In this document: piece after piece, positions 49,452-61,425 of the stretch
How the letters are laid out: the number at the start of each line of letters is the position of its first letter
Numbering within the stretch: the first letter of the stretch is position 1
Source: Oncomelania hupensis
Taxonomy: Eukaryota > Mollusca > Gastropoda > Littorinimorpha > Pomatiopsidae
Assembly (NCBI GenBank): GCA_036898135.1
Contig: CM072515.1
Span: 48,749,534 to 48,813,533 of the forward strand
DNA length: 64,000 bases
Direction: 5' to 3'
The notes under the pieces: generated by a model
Told to the model about the DNA's origin: nothing
What the model saw: only the letters and a program-made list of their open reading frames with translations
Database searches by the model: none
Translations under genes and position numbers: made by a program

Positions 49452-50300
49452 CGTTTTGCGGATGGCATTGATGGATTGGCGGGAGAGGACCAAGAACTTG
49501 AACAGCTGGTACAGAGGCTTAACACCACCTCCAAAGCCTTTGGCATAGAAATAAGTGCAGAGAAGACCAAAATCATGACCAACAACACCAATGGCATCAA
49601 CATGGACATCAAAGTCCAAGGCCAGTCCCTCAATACGGCGCATAGCTTCAAATATTTAGGAGCCATTGTATCAGGCATTGGGTCCTGACAGGTAGTCCTC
49701 TCCAGGATCGCACAAATAACTGCAGCTCTGACATGGGTGAAGTCCATTTGGAAAGACAAGACCATCAGTCTATACTCCAAGGTAAGGCTGCTGAGCTCCC
49801 TTGTTATCTCCATCTTCCTATACGCTTACAAAACATGGACCCTCACAGAAGACCGACCTAGAACGAAGAGTCCAAAGCATGGAGATGAGGTGCTACAGAA
49901 GACTTCTGGACATTTCCTATACCCAGCACATCACCTACGACGAAGTCCGAAAGACCATCACACAAGCCATGGACAACACGATGACATGCTCACAGTGGTG
50001 AAGAAACAGAAACTCAGGTGGTATGGCCACGTCACCAAAGCATCAGGACTTGCAAAGACCATCCTGCAAGGCACGATGCAAGGAGGCAGAAGAAGAGGGA
50101 GACAGAAAAAGTTGTGGGAGGACAACATTCGAGCATGGCTGGCTTGACACTGAGCGAAGCCATGAGGGTTGCTAAGGACACACAAAGATGGATTAGGCTG
50201 GTTAATCGATCATCTGTGGTGCCCCAGCGACTTTCGTGTTATAGGATAGGATAGGATAGGATAGGATAGGATAGGATAGGATAGGATAGGATAGGATAGG
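49452..50300 (+). mobile_element. RTE-like LINE 3' half, copy 3
   Basis: It starts inside the RT palm at the catalytic box, which reads FADGID instead of FADDID, and continues 'ISAEKTKIMTNNTNGIN', 'FKYLGAIVS', 'SSLVISIFLYAY' and the 'GRRRGR' region, with stops and frameshifts. It ends in a (GATAG)n tail at 50231-50300. ATAGCTAAGCTA (49440-49451) and ATAGCTAGGCTA (50301-50312) form a near-perfect 12-bp target duplication. Confidence 0.88.
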
Positions 50301-50325
50301 ATAGCTAGGCTAAATCAGAAACTCC

Positions 50326-50550
50326 CATCGCCGTAGCTCAAGTGGTAGAGCGTTCGCCTGGCACACCGATGACCCAGGTTTGAATCCCGTGATGAGCAAG
50401 ATTAAAAAGTGGTAATTTTCACATTCCATTTTAGCAATATGATTGCTTTGGTGGTTCAGTGTTGATATAGGTCCCTACCCCTTGTTCCCTGGGATGGTTA
50501 TCCTGTCGCCAATGTTGGATGTAGACGTTAAAACTTCATTGAATCACAAA
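50326..50550 (+). mobile_element. tRNA-derived SINE
   Basis: The head GCCGTAGCTCAAGTGGTAGA (A box) with GGTTTGAATCCC (B box) about 45 bp later has a weak D-arm match, but the acceptor and anticodon stems do not pair well. The tail region 'CGCCAATGTTGGATGTAGAC' then GTTAAAAC resembles conserved 3' parts of molluscan SINEs. It is therefore read as a SINE, not a functional tRNA gene. Confidence 0.65.
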
Positions 50551-50576
50551 CTGTTCCTTATTGCCACCACTTCTGT

Positions 50577-50612
50577 GAAGAAGAAAAAGAAGAAGAGGAA
50601 GAAGAAGAAGAC

Positions 50613-50705
<93 letters not shown>

Positions 50706-50730
50706 GGAAGAGGAGGAGAAGAAGAAGTTA
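50577..50730. repeat. (GAA)n(GAT)n microsatellite
   Basis: Compound array directly after the SINE. It explains the poly-Met, poly-Ile and poly-Ser frames. Confidence 0.95.
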
Positions 50731-52112
50731 TTTTTATATTGAAAGAAAGAAAGGAAGAAAGAAAATAACAAATAAATAAATAAACAAACAAAAAGGAAGA
50801 CAGATCAGTGAAAACTGCAGAGAAGCCACACCTTCATACTTTAGTTGTTGAATCATAAGCAAGCATCTTCTGTACGGAAGCGACTGATTATAATTATCAC
50901 AAACCAACAGCCACGGTCGTTGTACGCCATTTTCAAGTGCATCGGAAATTCTTTCAACTTGTCACAGTTAATGAATCGTACTATAGTTAGACTATTTAGA
51001 AACCCGGAGATGTTTAAAATGACTGCTAAATATAACAGATAACGCATTCTTCTCTTGCAACGTACTACACGACTTTATAGAAACAAGTAAATCAATTTGA
51101 GGCCTAAGAGCAAAAATATATATTGCCCATATATGGCTTTTGTAAACATGAGAAGAACGCCCAAGTTGGTTATTGGATCATACTCGTTACTCGTGATAAA
51201 AAAATCGGCTGTTTCTCAGCAAAAGCACGGCAGCTGAGGTGCAGCACTACTCAAGATAAAAAGAAATAAGATCCCCTTTTAATCAAAATCCTACACTGTA
51301 ATTAGTTTATAAACCTCTAACTGCAAGGAACAGTTTTCCGACTGCCGTTTATTTAATATGGTTTGCCTTAATAATAATACTTGTTAGTTATATTTGTACC
51401 GCAATACATTGGTAGTTTGTAACTGTAACAGCAGAAATAGTGACGACAAAATGTAGGAAATTAGCTTAGCGCAAAATAGATACCATCGAACGAAACTGGA
51501 CATTAATTCAACAGTTATCTAAAAAGCAGCACACACATGTCAAATTAACTTCCTTGAGACAGTCACACCGCCAGCCGCTCCAGATACCATCTAACAGACT
51601 TAGCGATTCAAGACTAAATAGCATATTTGAGTCAAAACTGACCATAACCTCGTCCCTGTTAACTAGCTTACTTCACGGTGACCAGAGTCACTGAGACACT
51701 AAGTAGCCTAGGCTCCGCGTAATCGTTATTGCATCTAGCCTCTGACACTCCTATTCAAGGATAATATACGTGTCTGGTAACTAGGACAGGTGTGGAAAAT
51801 ATTCCAAATAAAAACGATTAATCCCGTATATGCGAGATCAACTAAGACGAGAGTTAAACGATTATTCAAGAAGACTAAGGAACGCCTGCATATTGTGGGG
51901 CCCCAATCTTAGCTAGTCAGTCGGAAACTAACTGCCAAACTGCGAGGGTTAACCAAAGGGACAAACTGCAGTGAACGATTATCCTCAGCCTTATCATCAA
52001 GATAGACTAGAGACGGTTTCACAGATCCCAGAGTCTACAAGTAAGATAACATTAGTAGTTTTGATATGTGTATGTTTAATTTATATTAATGCCATGTATT
52101 AATAATATGTTC
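50731..52112. other. Intergenic stretch, no gene seen
   Basis: No coding or repeat structure was recognised. The frames at 50845-51047 on both strands are short and show no family features. Confidence 0.5.
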
Positions 52113-52113
52113 T

Positions 52114-52260
<147 letters not shown>

Positions 52261-52573
52261 GTTACAGAAACAGATGATTGTTTCTGAGACAGTATGCATG
52301 TGGATGGATGTATCTTAGCCTTAAGATTCGAATCGAATTGTGCATATGGGAACCTTGCAGGTGTCTGATGCTATAGACACTTTGCAGAGGAGACCGCACA
52401 CTTGTATCTAACGAGAATATTGTAGCCAGAGCTCCGACTTTTACAGGTCAGCTCTGAGACCAGTTTGTGGAGACAAACGCATGACGCTTGCTCCCGTGGT
52501 ACAGAAGGAGAACAACCAAGATTCCACCTTTCCACGTCCCACCCTCGTAGCTTCACGAGTTAGACGATTCACC

Positions 52574-55500
52574 GGGGGCAGTGAGGTCTGGTGCTGTACG
52601 TCCCGCTCACCAAGGGGAGTGATGTTCAATTAATTACCTCTCACTCTCCAGATGTAGTGATAGCCGCGGAACCACTGTCTGGCCAAGCTGGCAGGAGGTT
52701 ACTTGCATATGGCCTCTCCTACATAAATGTGTCCATAGCAGCACCCACTACTGGTCTACCAGTTTGGTGCCCCTGTTACCACCAAGCCTGCTATGGGGGC
52801 GACTGAGTACCTGGCAGGATAACCAGGTGGGGCTGGATGAGATGGGCCACATCCAGTCTTGTGCACGGCCTCGAGAAGGAAAACTCGCTAAAACCGAATG
52901 TCCCAACGAAGACGGAGTGCTGCTGACTATACCCCCTGGGTATTGTGTGGGAGTCCAAACGAGCGCACACGCTACCAGAAAAATGGACAATGCCTCAGAT
53001 GGATATTTCGACATGGTGTCGTCCCCGTGGACCAAAGCCAGGCGGGGACGGTGCCGGGCCCTCTGCCTCAAAGGTGCCCGCCTTAGCGACTGGCGGCTCT
53101 GCTGACCTGTGAACCAGGGGGAGGCAGAGTAGAGCGACTGGTCCACAACCAACAGCTGTGACAGGCCTACGTGTGGTGCAGGGGAATGCGGAAGGCATCC
53201 AGAAAAAGAAACCAGAGCTTCAAGCCTTCCTAAGAGACAACAAGAAATACGTCATCTGCATCCAAGAAACCTATCTCACAGAAACCCGGAGATTCTTTGT
53301 CAGAGGTTACGACACCTACAGGCGAAACAGACCCTCAGGGCACAAAGGCGGAGTCATGACCCTCGTCCGACAAGGAATCCCCTCAGTGCTTACAGCACAG
53401 ACAACCGGAGAACTAGAGCTCCTGACAATTCATCTCTTTCTTCAAGGAGAAGAACTTTTCATCAGCAACTGCTACAGCCCTACAACATCGAGGCTCGACC
53501 TGCACACCATCCAGGCAGCAAAAGAGAGGCATCTCATCACCGGCGACTTCAACAGTCACTCACCGGCTTGGGGCTACAGCACAACGGACTCCAGGGGAGA
53601 AGAAGTCCAGGACTGGATGATGGACAACGAGCTGATCCTGATCAACCAACCAGAGGACAAGCCGTCGTACTACTCCAGAGCATGGAAGAGCACCTCCACC
53701 CCTGACCTTGCCATGGCCACAGAGGACATTGAGAAGCGGACCACCAGAACAGTCGGCAGTCAGCTAGGTGGCAGTGACCACCTCCCCATCACACTCCTCA
53801 TTGCAGATGCAGCAACTGCACCAGAGTACTGCAGGAAGAGAGCCAGCTGGAATTTCAAGTAGGCCAACTGGGGACAGTACCAACAGCATGCCGAAGACCT
53901 TCTCAATGTCACCTTCACAGAAGACATCAACCAGAATGTCAAGAACCTCACCTCCACCATTCTGACTGCTGCCAAGAAAGCTATTCCTCGTGGCTTCAGG
54001 AGGGACTACAAGCCTTACTGGAGCAAGAGGCTGGCGGATCTCCACCAGAGACTATCAGAGGCCAGAGAAGCCATGGAGCAGAACCCCTCCCCAGAATCAA
54101 CCACGGAGCACAGCAAGATCAAGGATGAGTTCTCGGCTATCAAAACCAAGGAACTCCAAGAAAGCTGGAACGAGAAGACCTCAACTCTGAGCCTGGACAA
54201 CAACACCAGCAAACTGTGGCAACTCGTGAAGGCCCTGAACGGGGACACCACAGCAGCATATGGAACCACCGTGCTTGAGGAGAGTGGCACCTACCACACT
54301 GGCAAGAGAGCTGCAAACCTTCTGGCTGAAGCCTTCAAGGCTGAAAGCACCATCAATGTCCCTCCACAACGAAAGAAAGAAGTAGAAGAGCAGCTTCAAA
54401 CCAAGCTCTGCCTGCAGAACAATGCCCACCCCCATCTATGACATCTGACTTCTCCCTGGGAGAGCTCAACGATGCTATCAGGCGACTCAAGCCCAAGAAA
54501 GCTCCAGGCAAAGATGGAGTCTGCAACGAGCTGATCAAGCATCTTGGCCCAGCCGCCAAAAACAAATTACTGGAGCTCTTCAACCAGTCGTGGCGGTTAG
54601 GCGTCTTCCCCTCAGCATGGAAGGAAGCCATCATCATCCCCATACTCAAGAAAGGAAAGGACCCCAAGAGTAAGTCCAGCTACAGACCCATCAGTCTTCT
54701 GAGCTGCCTCGGCAAGACCCTTGAGCGTATGGTCAATAAGTGACTAGTGTGGCACCTGGAATCGAACAACCTGATCACCAAAGAACAGACCGCCTTCAGG
54801 AAGAACAGAAACACCGAGGACCAGCTGGTGTATCTTGCTCAGTCAATAGAGAACGCCTTCCAGCAGAAGAAGAAGGTCATCGCCACTTTCATAGACCTCT
54901 CCAAGGCCTTCGACAAGACATGGAGGGAAGGCCTACTCCTGAAGCTATTGACCGCAGGTGTCGCTGGCAACTTGTTCAAGTGGATCAGAAGCTTCCTGGC
55001 ACACAGAACGGCAAGGGTTAAGCTCAACGGCAACTTCAGCTACACAGTAAAGATCAGGGAAGGAGTCACACAAGGAGGAGTGATCTCCCCAACTCTCTTC
55101 GTCGTTTTCATCAACGACATCACCAAGAACCTCTCTCGACACATCAGCCGCGCCCTGCATGCCGATGACGTCGCAATGTGGAACGCTGCCGAGTCCACTC
55201 CCACTGCTGTCGTTAATGTGCAAGAGGCTCTCAACAGCATCTCCAGGTGGGCAAGCGACTGGTGTGTCACCATCAACAGCCTGAAAACAGTAGCCACCTG
55301 CTTCTCACTCTCCAACACCAAAGAGACCCTGAAGCTGAAAGTCGGCAACCAAGTGATACCGGAGGAGGAAACTCCAACGTACCTCGGTGTCAAGCTCGAC
55401 AGGACGCTTACCTGGAGTCCTCACATCCAGGAGATGGAGAAGAGAGCAACCAGAAGATTGGCCCTCATGAAGAAGCTCTCGGGCACAAAGTGGGGTGCCA

Positions 55501-56852
55501 ACAGCAGAATCCTCAAGCAAGTGTAAACCGGCAACGTCCGTCCTGTGATGGAATACGGTTCAGCAGCATGGTCCACAGCAGCCAAGAGCAACACCAGGAG
55601 ACTGGCCAAAGTACAAAGCGCTGCCATGAGACTCATCACAGGAGGACTGAAAACAACACCCATCCACAAGCTGGAAACAACAACAGGACTCCTTTCCCTG
55701 GACCAAAGACGAGAAGAAAAAGTTCTGATCCAACATGAAAAACTACAGAGGCTGCCCTCACACCCAGCCCACCAATATCTACAACAGCCAACCAAGAACA
55801 GGCTGAAGCGGGATAGCTTCATCCATCAGGTCAAGAAGCTGGCGGCTGCCGTCCCAGACCTCCCAGCAGAACGAGAGCTCCTCCAGGACGCCGAGGACTG
55901 GGACACCCCGACTACCGAACTCATGTTCTGCCCTGACGTCTCAGGAGTGAGGTACAAGGGCGAGCAGTCAGAGGCTGCGCTACGCTCCCTCACTCTGGAG
56001 CTCCTGGACCTGAAGTATCCCAGGCCCATGTGGATCCACGCATACACGGATGGATCCTCTGATGCAGCCGTCAGCAACGGAGGCAGCGGACTACACCTGC
56101 GCTTCACCGATGGAAGCACCCTCTCCAGATCCCTGCCTGCTGGAGCCCGGTCCACCAACTACAGGGCTGAGCTCACTGCTCTTCATGAGGCTGCCCGGCT
56201 CCTTGCTGCAGAAGCGCCCGCCTCAAATATCGTCTTCCTGTCTGACTGCCGCTCCATCATCGAGAGCCTGCAGTCGCCCAGTGAACAGCTGGAAAGAGAA
56301 ACACAGCGCCTGTTGATTGCCCTCTCGCAATACACGAAGGTAGCAGTCCAGTGGATACCTGCTCACTGTGGTCTGTCAGGAAATGAGGAGGCGGACAGGC
56401 TGGCTAAGTCGGGCAGCAAAATGGAGCAGCCACACCCCCCCAGTCTCTTATAAGGAAGCCAAGACTCTGGTCAAGCGGCACTTCCAGGCAACCTGGACCA
56501 CCCAGCATGACCCTCCATCTGACGACCAGATGGCACACCTCCAGCGCCATGAACAGACCACGATTTTCCGGCTACGAACTGGTCACTGCCGCCTGCATTA
56601 CCACATGCATCGCCTGGGCCTGTCACACACCCCTGACTGCCCGTGTGGAACAGACCTCCAGACCCCAGAGCACATCCTGCAGTCCTGCCCCCAGTACCAG
56701 AATGCCAGGACACAACTCTGGCCTGCAGGACAGACGCTGGACGTAAAACTCTGGGGCTCCAAGCAAGACCTCGAAACCACTGCCCGCTTCATAAGTTTGA
56801 CAAACCTGGACATCTGAGGCCCCATTTGGAGGAACGCAGAAGAAGAAGAAGA
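52574..56852 (+). mobile_element. Apparently full-length LINE with EN, RT and RNase H
   Basis: It is flanked by the same 12 bp, AGACGATTCACC, at 52562-52573 and 56853-56864, so the insertion is delimited exactly (4279 bp). The 5' end starts GGGGGCAGTGAGG; the 3' end is an AGAAGAAGAAGA tail. It is GC-rich compared with its surroundings. About 0.53 kb lies before the protein frame; a 113-codon frame there (52764-53105) could be a short ORF1 but is not recognisable. The architecture (one long ORF with APE endonuclease, RT, RNase H and zinc knuckle) fits the I/Ingi/Nimb side of the LINE tree; the clade is inference. Confidence 0.92.
53109..56817 (+). pseudogene. LINE ORF2: endonuclease-RT-RNase H polyprotein, broken
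   Basis: The frame opens after a stop near 53106-53108 without an ATG. Domains in order: APE endonuclease (53158-53860: 'LITGDFNSHSPAW', 'GSDHLPITL'); linker; RT (54438-55520: 'KKAPGKDGV', 'FIDLSKAFDKTW', 'GVTQGGVISPTLF', catalytic box HADD where YADD or FADD is usual); RNase H (about 56040-56430: 'YTDGSS', 'ELTALHEA', 'FLSDCRS', 'HCGLSGNEEAD'); C-terminal knuckle 'CPCGTDLQTPEHILQSC'; stop at 56815-56817. Breaks: TAG near 53860, TGA at 54741-54743, TAA near 55524, a frameshift near 54430 and one in a C run at about 56434-56441. Few breaks, so the insertion is young. Confidence 0.9.
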
Positions 56853-56864
56853 AGACGATTCACC

Positions 56865-58076
56865 CGCTCAACCTGAGAGGCAAGACTTCTCAGAAGGACC
56901 CAAGCACTCTCATCGACAGAGCAGCTAAGTCACCCACAAATGCCATCTGATTTCACCCTCGAGGAAATATTACCTACCACTCGAACATTTAGTGAACTAT
57001 GAATATATTCGCGTAGCATATGAAGAAAAAGACCTGCTGACAAACTTTCCCAGCACATCGAACTCTTAGAATTATTAATTTACCGGTTTAATGAAGTACA
57101 TGTAAAAGTTGTGTTGAATATATAAAACGAGAAAGTACATACGTACGACTGGTGTCATTCTATTTGTATTGTTGTGTAGCTATTAGTTTTCTTCTCTCGA
57201 GACATAATAACCTAGTCTTTTGATTAGTAATTAACGGTTCTCAAGTTGAGCCAAATGATACTAAAAAGCCCGAGAACAAATATACATTTTATGTGACCAA
57301 AGTGCCGTGATCAGTCTCTCACACAGCTTTCGGAATTCTGGTAAAAGAACGATCGATAGTGGTAGCACATCGCCCATCTATCAATAAGTCTTACCCCCTA
57401 GTAAGCTAAACGTATCTTCCCCAGAATATCATCACAGTAACCATACACAAGCTGTAGTATTTCCTCTATTGACTCACCTGCACGGCGTATTGACTGCTGT
57501 GGAAGTATTTAACAGATGGACAAGTGATAGGTTGTAATGTAGCCTATAATTATCATAATGCGACAGATTCATTACATTACTCACTGAATGCTTTGTGCTG
57601 CAAGTGTGTTTTCTTTAATTGACCATTTTATGTCACGTTTCAAAAGGACAATGAGTGTGAATGTGACTGTTCCTTGCTTCGTCATTCGCACATCTTTTCA
57701 GTTGTGTAGAAATGGAAACGGAAAGCAAGTGATAGCAATGAATAATTTCTCTTGTTATACTAGGCCCTACTATAATCAATAATGAGAAACAAATAAATGC
57801 TACTTTAGAGAAATTTTGGAGCTATGGTTTTCTTTAGAAAACAAAACAACATCGTTAATAACAAATAAACGTCCGCCTGAAGAAGACTATGAGTTGATTC
57901 AAAGATGTGCAATGATTAGTTTTGTCTTGCTGTTGTCTGAAGTGGACTTCTTTTTGCTTTATGTTCGCATTTGTTTCTCGTTATTGTAATGTTGAATGCT
58001 GGCAGTCCTCTGTTTTATTCCTTTATGATAGTCATAGGAAATAAAATCTACGAGTGTTGACACTGTCATTATAAGC
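56865..58076. other. Non-coding stretch
   Basis: No gene or repeat was recognised. The frame at 57588-57782 is short and without features. Confidence 0.5.
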
Positions 58077-58163
58077 AAAGCGTTAGAACATTACATTACA
58101 TGGGTTTTGATTTCGGTCCAGCGGACTCTTCCGAGCCAAATCAGGACCCAAAAAGCGTTAGAA
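58077..58163 (-). mobile_element. 63-bp micro-retroposon with 12-bp target duplication
   Basis: AAAGCGTTAGAA occurs at 58077-58088 and 58152-58163. The 63 bp between, read on the minus strand, ends in ATGTAATGTAATG (a pentamer tail) and shares 'GGTCCTGATTTGGCT' and 'TCCGCTGGA' with 60971-61010. This is a severely 5'-truncated retroposon. Confidence 0.75.
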
Positions 58164-58733
58164 ATACAATGCATCGACAGCAACGTTAACACAGACATTG
58201 AAGTAGCGATTTCTCCTTTGTGGGTTTTCATACAGCGTAGCTAAGATTCGACGAGGTTCTCTTAAGCGTGAGGAGAGTAGGGCCTTGTAGTCTCACTACG
58301 CTGTACGAACGATCTTTCCCCTTAGTAATTTATTTGAGTGCTTCTTCCTGTTCTATTTCCTTGAAGACACAACAAGATGAAGAGAAAGTGTATACATAAG
58401 CTTACAATGCATATGGATGCGATTAACGAGGCTTACTTCCTCTAGACGGAGCGCGGATATGCAGTCAGTCTCACCTACGCTGCATGGAGAAAGTTAGTGG
58501 GAACTGTAACTAAGGCTAGACTACAAGCACACATGTTGTTGCTCTTGTTTTTGGCAGGGAGTTTTTTGACAACATCACTTTTACAATCGGAAACGTCACT
58601 CTTCCCGTGAGTCACTAACAGGTGTGTGTCTGAGTAAGTAAATGAGTTAGTGTGTGAGTTCCTAGAAGGAAAGTGAATGAGTAAGTGCGTTTGTCTGCAA
58701 GAAATGTGAGTGAATGAGAGATAGTGACTGAAT

Positions 58734-58764
<31 letters not shown>

Positions 58765-59410
58765 TGAGTGAGAGAGAGAGAGAGAGAGAGAGAGATTAGC
58801 ATATATGTGTATGTTTATAAAATGTGTTCTAGATATCTGTGGGTGTTTATGTGGGTTGCGCGTGCGTGAGTGTGTTTATGTATGATTGTACGGGTGAGTG
58901 TATGAGTGCGCGCGTGTGTGACTTTATGTACGGATGTGTGTAATTGTGTGCGTGTGAGTGTAAGCTCTTAAATACTAAGCAGAAGTTTCAGTAGGTAAAC
59001 AAGGACCTGATAACACGACTGTCATTATTATTTAATGAGGTGCCAAGGGTGTGATAGGGGAATTGTTTGCTCCTTTGTGACCCTCGTGGCTCCACACTTC
59101 GTATTCGACTGACTGGCTAAGGCGCCGTATACGGGGATATGCAGGGATATCTACTTCATCTCCGACCAATCATCTAATTTTCGTGGCTAGTAATCTCGCT
59201 CTCGCGATCACATGCATCTTCTTTTGGAAATGTTGCTCTCCTGTCCTGGTTTTGAGCCCCTATCGGTTGCGTCTCAACCACGAGTGTCAGGGACGGAACG
59301 CAGAGTAGATCTAAAAGAGATACGAGTTGTCCTTGTAAAAGATTTGGGCTTCGTTCTTTATGTTTCTCTCTTTCTTTTATCTGTCATCATCATCTTCTCC
59401 CTCTTCTTAG
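58164..59410. other. Non-coding stretch with (GA)n tract
   Basis: A (GA)n run with GTGA interruptions lies at 58737-58795, followed by a GTGTGTGAGTGT-rich region to about 58960. A reverse-oriented near-copy of GCGTAG..CTACGC words around 58236-58305 (AGCGTAG / CTACGCTG) may form a weak hairpin. No gene was seen. Confidence 0.45.
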
Positions 59411-59690
59411 GTAAAGGTAGTCCCATAGCCTTGTGGCCGTAGGGGAGCGTGATGTTGGAGATCACACTTATCTTGGGCCAGCGTAATGAGGGTGATGCCC
59501 ATCTCTCTCCCTCGCTGCTTTACCTTCCCCACCCTTAAGAGAGTAGGTACTCAGTCACAGTTGAGTCAACTGGGGGCGTTGTTATTTGTCGCTTCACGTT
59601 TTGCGGTCACCCATCAAAGTGCTAACCGCACTGGACAGTAGCGAGTGCTCCAACCACTGCGCTATCCGACATCCCGACTCCCTCTTCTTA
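59411..59690 (-). mobile_element. SINE-like repeat, copy 2, with tRNA-like head
   Basis: Nearly identical to 17922-18150. On the minus strand the head 'GATAGCGCAGTGGTTGGAGC' near 59645-59672 is a tRNA A-box-type sequence, so the family is a pol III SINE. The head is complete here and damaged in copy 1. Confidence 0.78.
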
Positions 59691-59884
59691 TATTTCTATA
59701 TTGCATTGTGCATTCTATGTATTTTATATTGTGCTCACTCTCGAGTTTTAGTACTCTGCTTCTGTTCGCTCCCGAAAACAACCTTCTTCTTCTTCTTTAA
59801 TATACTTATTAAGCCCTTCAATTGTAAAATGTGACTGTTGTTTTCTTAAATAAAATTTTGACCGACTTTACAGTTTATATTTGC

Positions 59885-60095
59885 ACACACACACACAAAC
59901 AAACACACACATACACACACTCTAAAATTAAAACTTAGTTTACGTTCTCTCTCTCACACACACAAACACACACGTACACGCACTCTAAAATGAAACTTAG
60001 TTTACGTTCTCTCTCTTTCTCTCTCTCTCTCACACACACAATCACACAAACATACACACACATACACACACACACACATTCAAACTTAGTTTACG

Positions 60096-60143
<48 letters not shown>

Positions 60144-60255
60144 TACGCACACACAAACACACACACGCACTCTTAAATGAAACCTAATTATTTTACGTTC
60201 ACACACACATACACACACACCCACCCACACGCACATACACACACACACACACCAA
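59885..60255. repeat. Composite (CA)n-core-(CT)n minisatellite
   Basis: Four units, each with a (CA)n-rich part, a core of the type TCTAAAATGAAACTTAGTTT then ACGTTCTC, and in most a (CT)n part. Cores start near 59922, 59982, 60078 and 60171; the last is diverged. Unit lengths vary with the microsatellite parts. Confidence 0.88.
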
Positions 60256-60703
60256 CATATGACATTATTCATTCAGCTTCATTATGATGATAAAAAGGAC
60301 TTTAAATGAATTATCACGGGTTTTTTTTCATCTATTTAATTTTTATTTTTAATTTCTTATTTCATTTATTATTACTTTTATACGTACATTGTATTATTTT
60401 GTTTGTTTTATAATCTAAAACCACATAATTTGTCAAAAGACTTGAAATAATTCGAATTGAATTTATTTTCATGAGTTTATAATTAATGCTTTCCCACGAG
60501 TGACCTTTAATGGGAAAAAGATGTATCGTAAGAGGACGTAATTTCTCCTCATTCTTTCCCGGGTTCTGGCAGAAGAAATAAATATCTCCCTTAATTGACA
60601 ACAGTTTTAAAAAAAATGCGGGTTTAATTTATATAGATCGCAGAAAATAACAAATTTCGCGAGAGTAAAAAAAAAATTCAAGAGGCACATGTAAAATACA
60701 ATA

Positions 60704-60912
60704 TTTTACGTGACACGGACAAATACCATTTTACGTGGGTCAATGAGAAAAGAACTAATTCCACGGGTCACGAATAATTGTCCAAATTTCATGGTCAGTA
60801 GAAATGACCACATTTCATGGGTCGCCGGAAAGAGACCTATGTTCACGGTAACTGATATATACAAACAGGAATGTCACGGCCCTGTAGTCAGAGAGAACGA
60901 CAAAGTACCACG
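60704..60912 (+). repeat. Degenerate tandem repeat of about 28 bp
   Basis: Seven units of 26-33 bp, each ending in TT(T/C)CACG or TTTCATG and starting GGTCA or similar. A plus-strand frame (60710-60967) happens to remain open across them but shows no protein family features. Confidence 0.7.
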
Positions 60913-60967
60913 TCCACACTCACAGAACAACAGTCAACAATCCATTGTTGTAGAATCAAAGCTATAG

Positions 60968-61030
60968 TTTTTTGGTCCTGATTTGGCTTCAAAGAATCCG
61001 CTGGATCCAAAGCAACACCCAAGTATTGTG
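60968..61030 (+). repeat. Retroposon fragment related to 58089-58151
   Basis: It shares 'GGTCCTGATTTGGCT' and 'AATCCGCTGGA' with the minus strand of the micro-retroposon, then extends to 'GTGATGTTGCGTTTAAC'. Confidence 0.6.
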
Positions 61031-61364
61031 ATGTTGCGTTTAACACGAATAACAAAATGAATAAAGAAATTAATTAATTAATACGCAAGTCATTAAATAA
61101 TTTTTTTTATAAATCTTTTGCAATACACTTATAAAAATCGATCCTATTTCATTTAGATATCAGAAACTGATTATGTCCTAAGACATATTTTTTTCCATGA
61201 AAATAGTATCCTTTCTCCCTTTGTCCTGACAACATTACACCGTCTTTTATAAATATGGAGGTAAAGGTGAGAGTGGTTGTTGTGGAACACAGTATAAACA
61301 ATCATTATCAACATTGGCTTCTGTGAGAAGAACATTACTCAGACATTATTTTGTTTCAGCTGGC

Positions 61365-61425
61365 ATCGAGCCACAGTCCTTCAGCACAAGACGCGTGTGA
61401 CTTAACCATCGCTACAATGGTCTAG
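61365..61425 (-). repeat. tRNA-like SINE head
   Basis: The minus strand has 'GTAGCGATGGTTAAGTCACA' (A box) and 'GGCTCGATGCCAGC' (B box) at tRNA-like spacing, with no acceptor-stem pairing. It is likely a SINE remnant. Confidence 0.45.

Noticed and set aside
50326..50400. Functional tRNA gene
   Set aside because: A and B boxes are present but the acceptor and anticodon stems do not pair, and SINE-like sequence follows.
50611..50703. CRISPR-like repeated array
   Set aside because: Simple trinucleotide repeat without spacers; the genome is eukaryotic.
52764..53105. LINE ORF1
   Set aside because: Within the element and open for 113 codons, but no zinc knuckle, coiled coil or RNA-binding motif is visible, so it is not annotated as ORF1.
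60710..60967. 85-codon frame as a real protein
   Set aside because: It follows the degenerate 28-bp tandem repeat and has no recognisable features.
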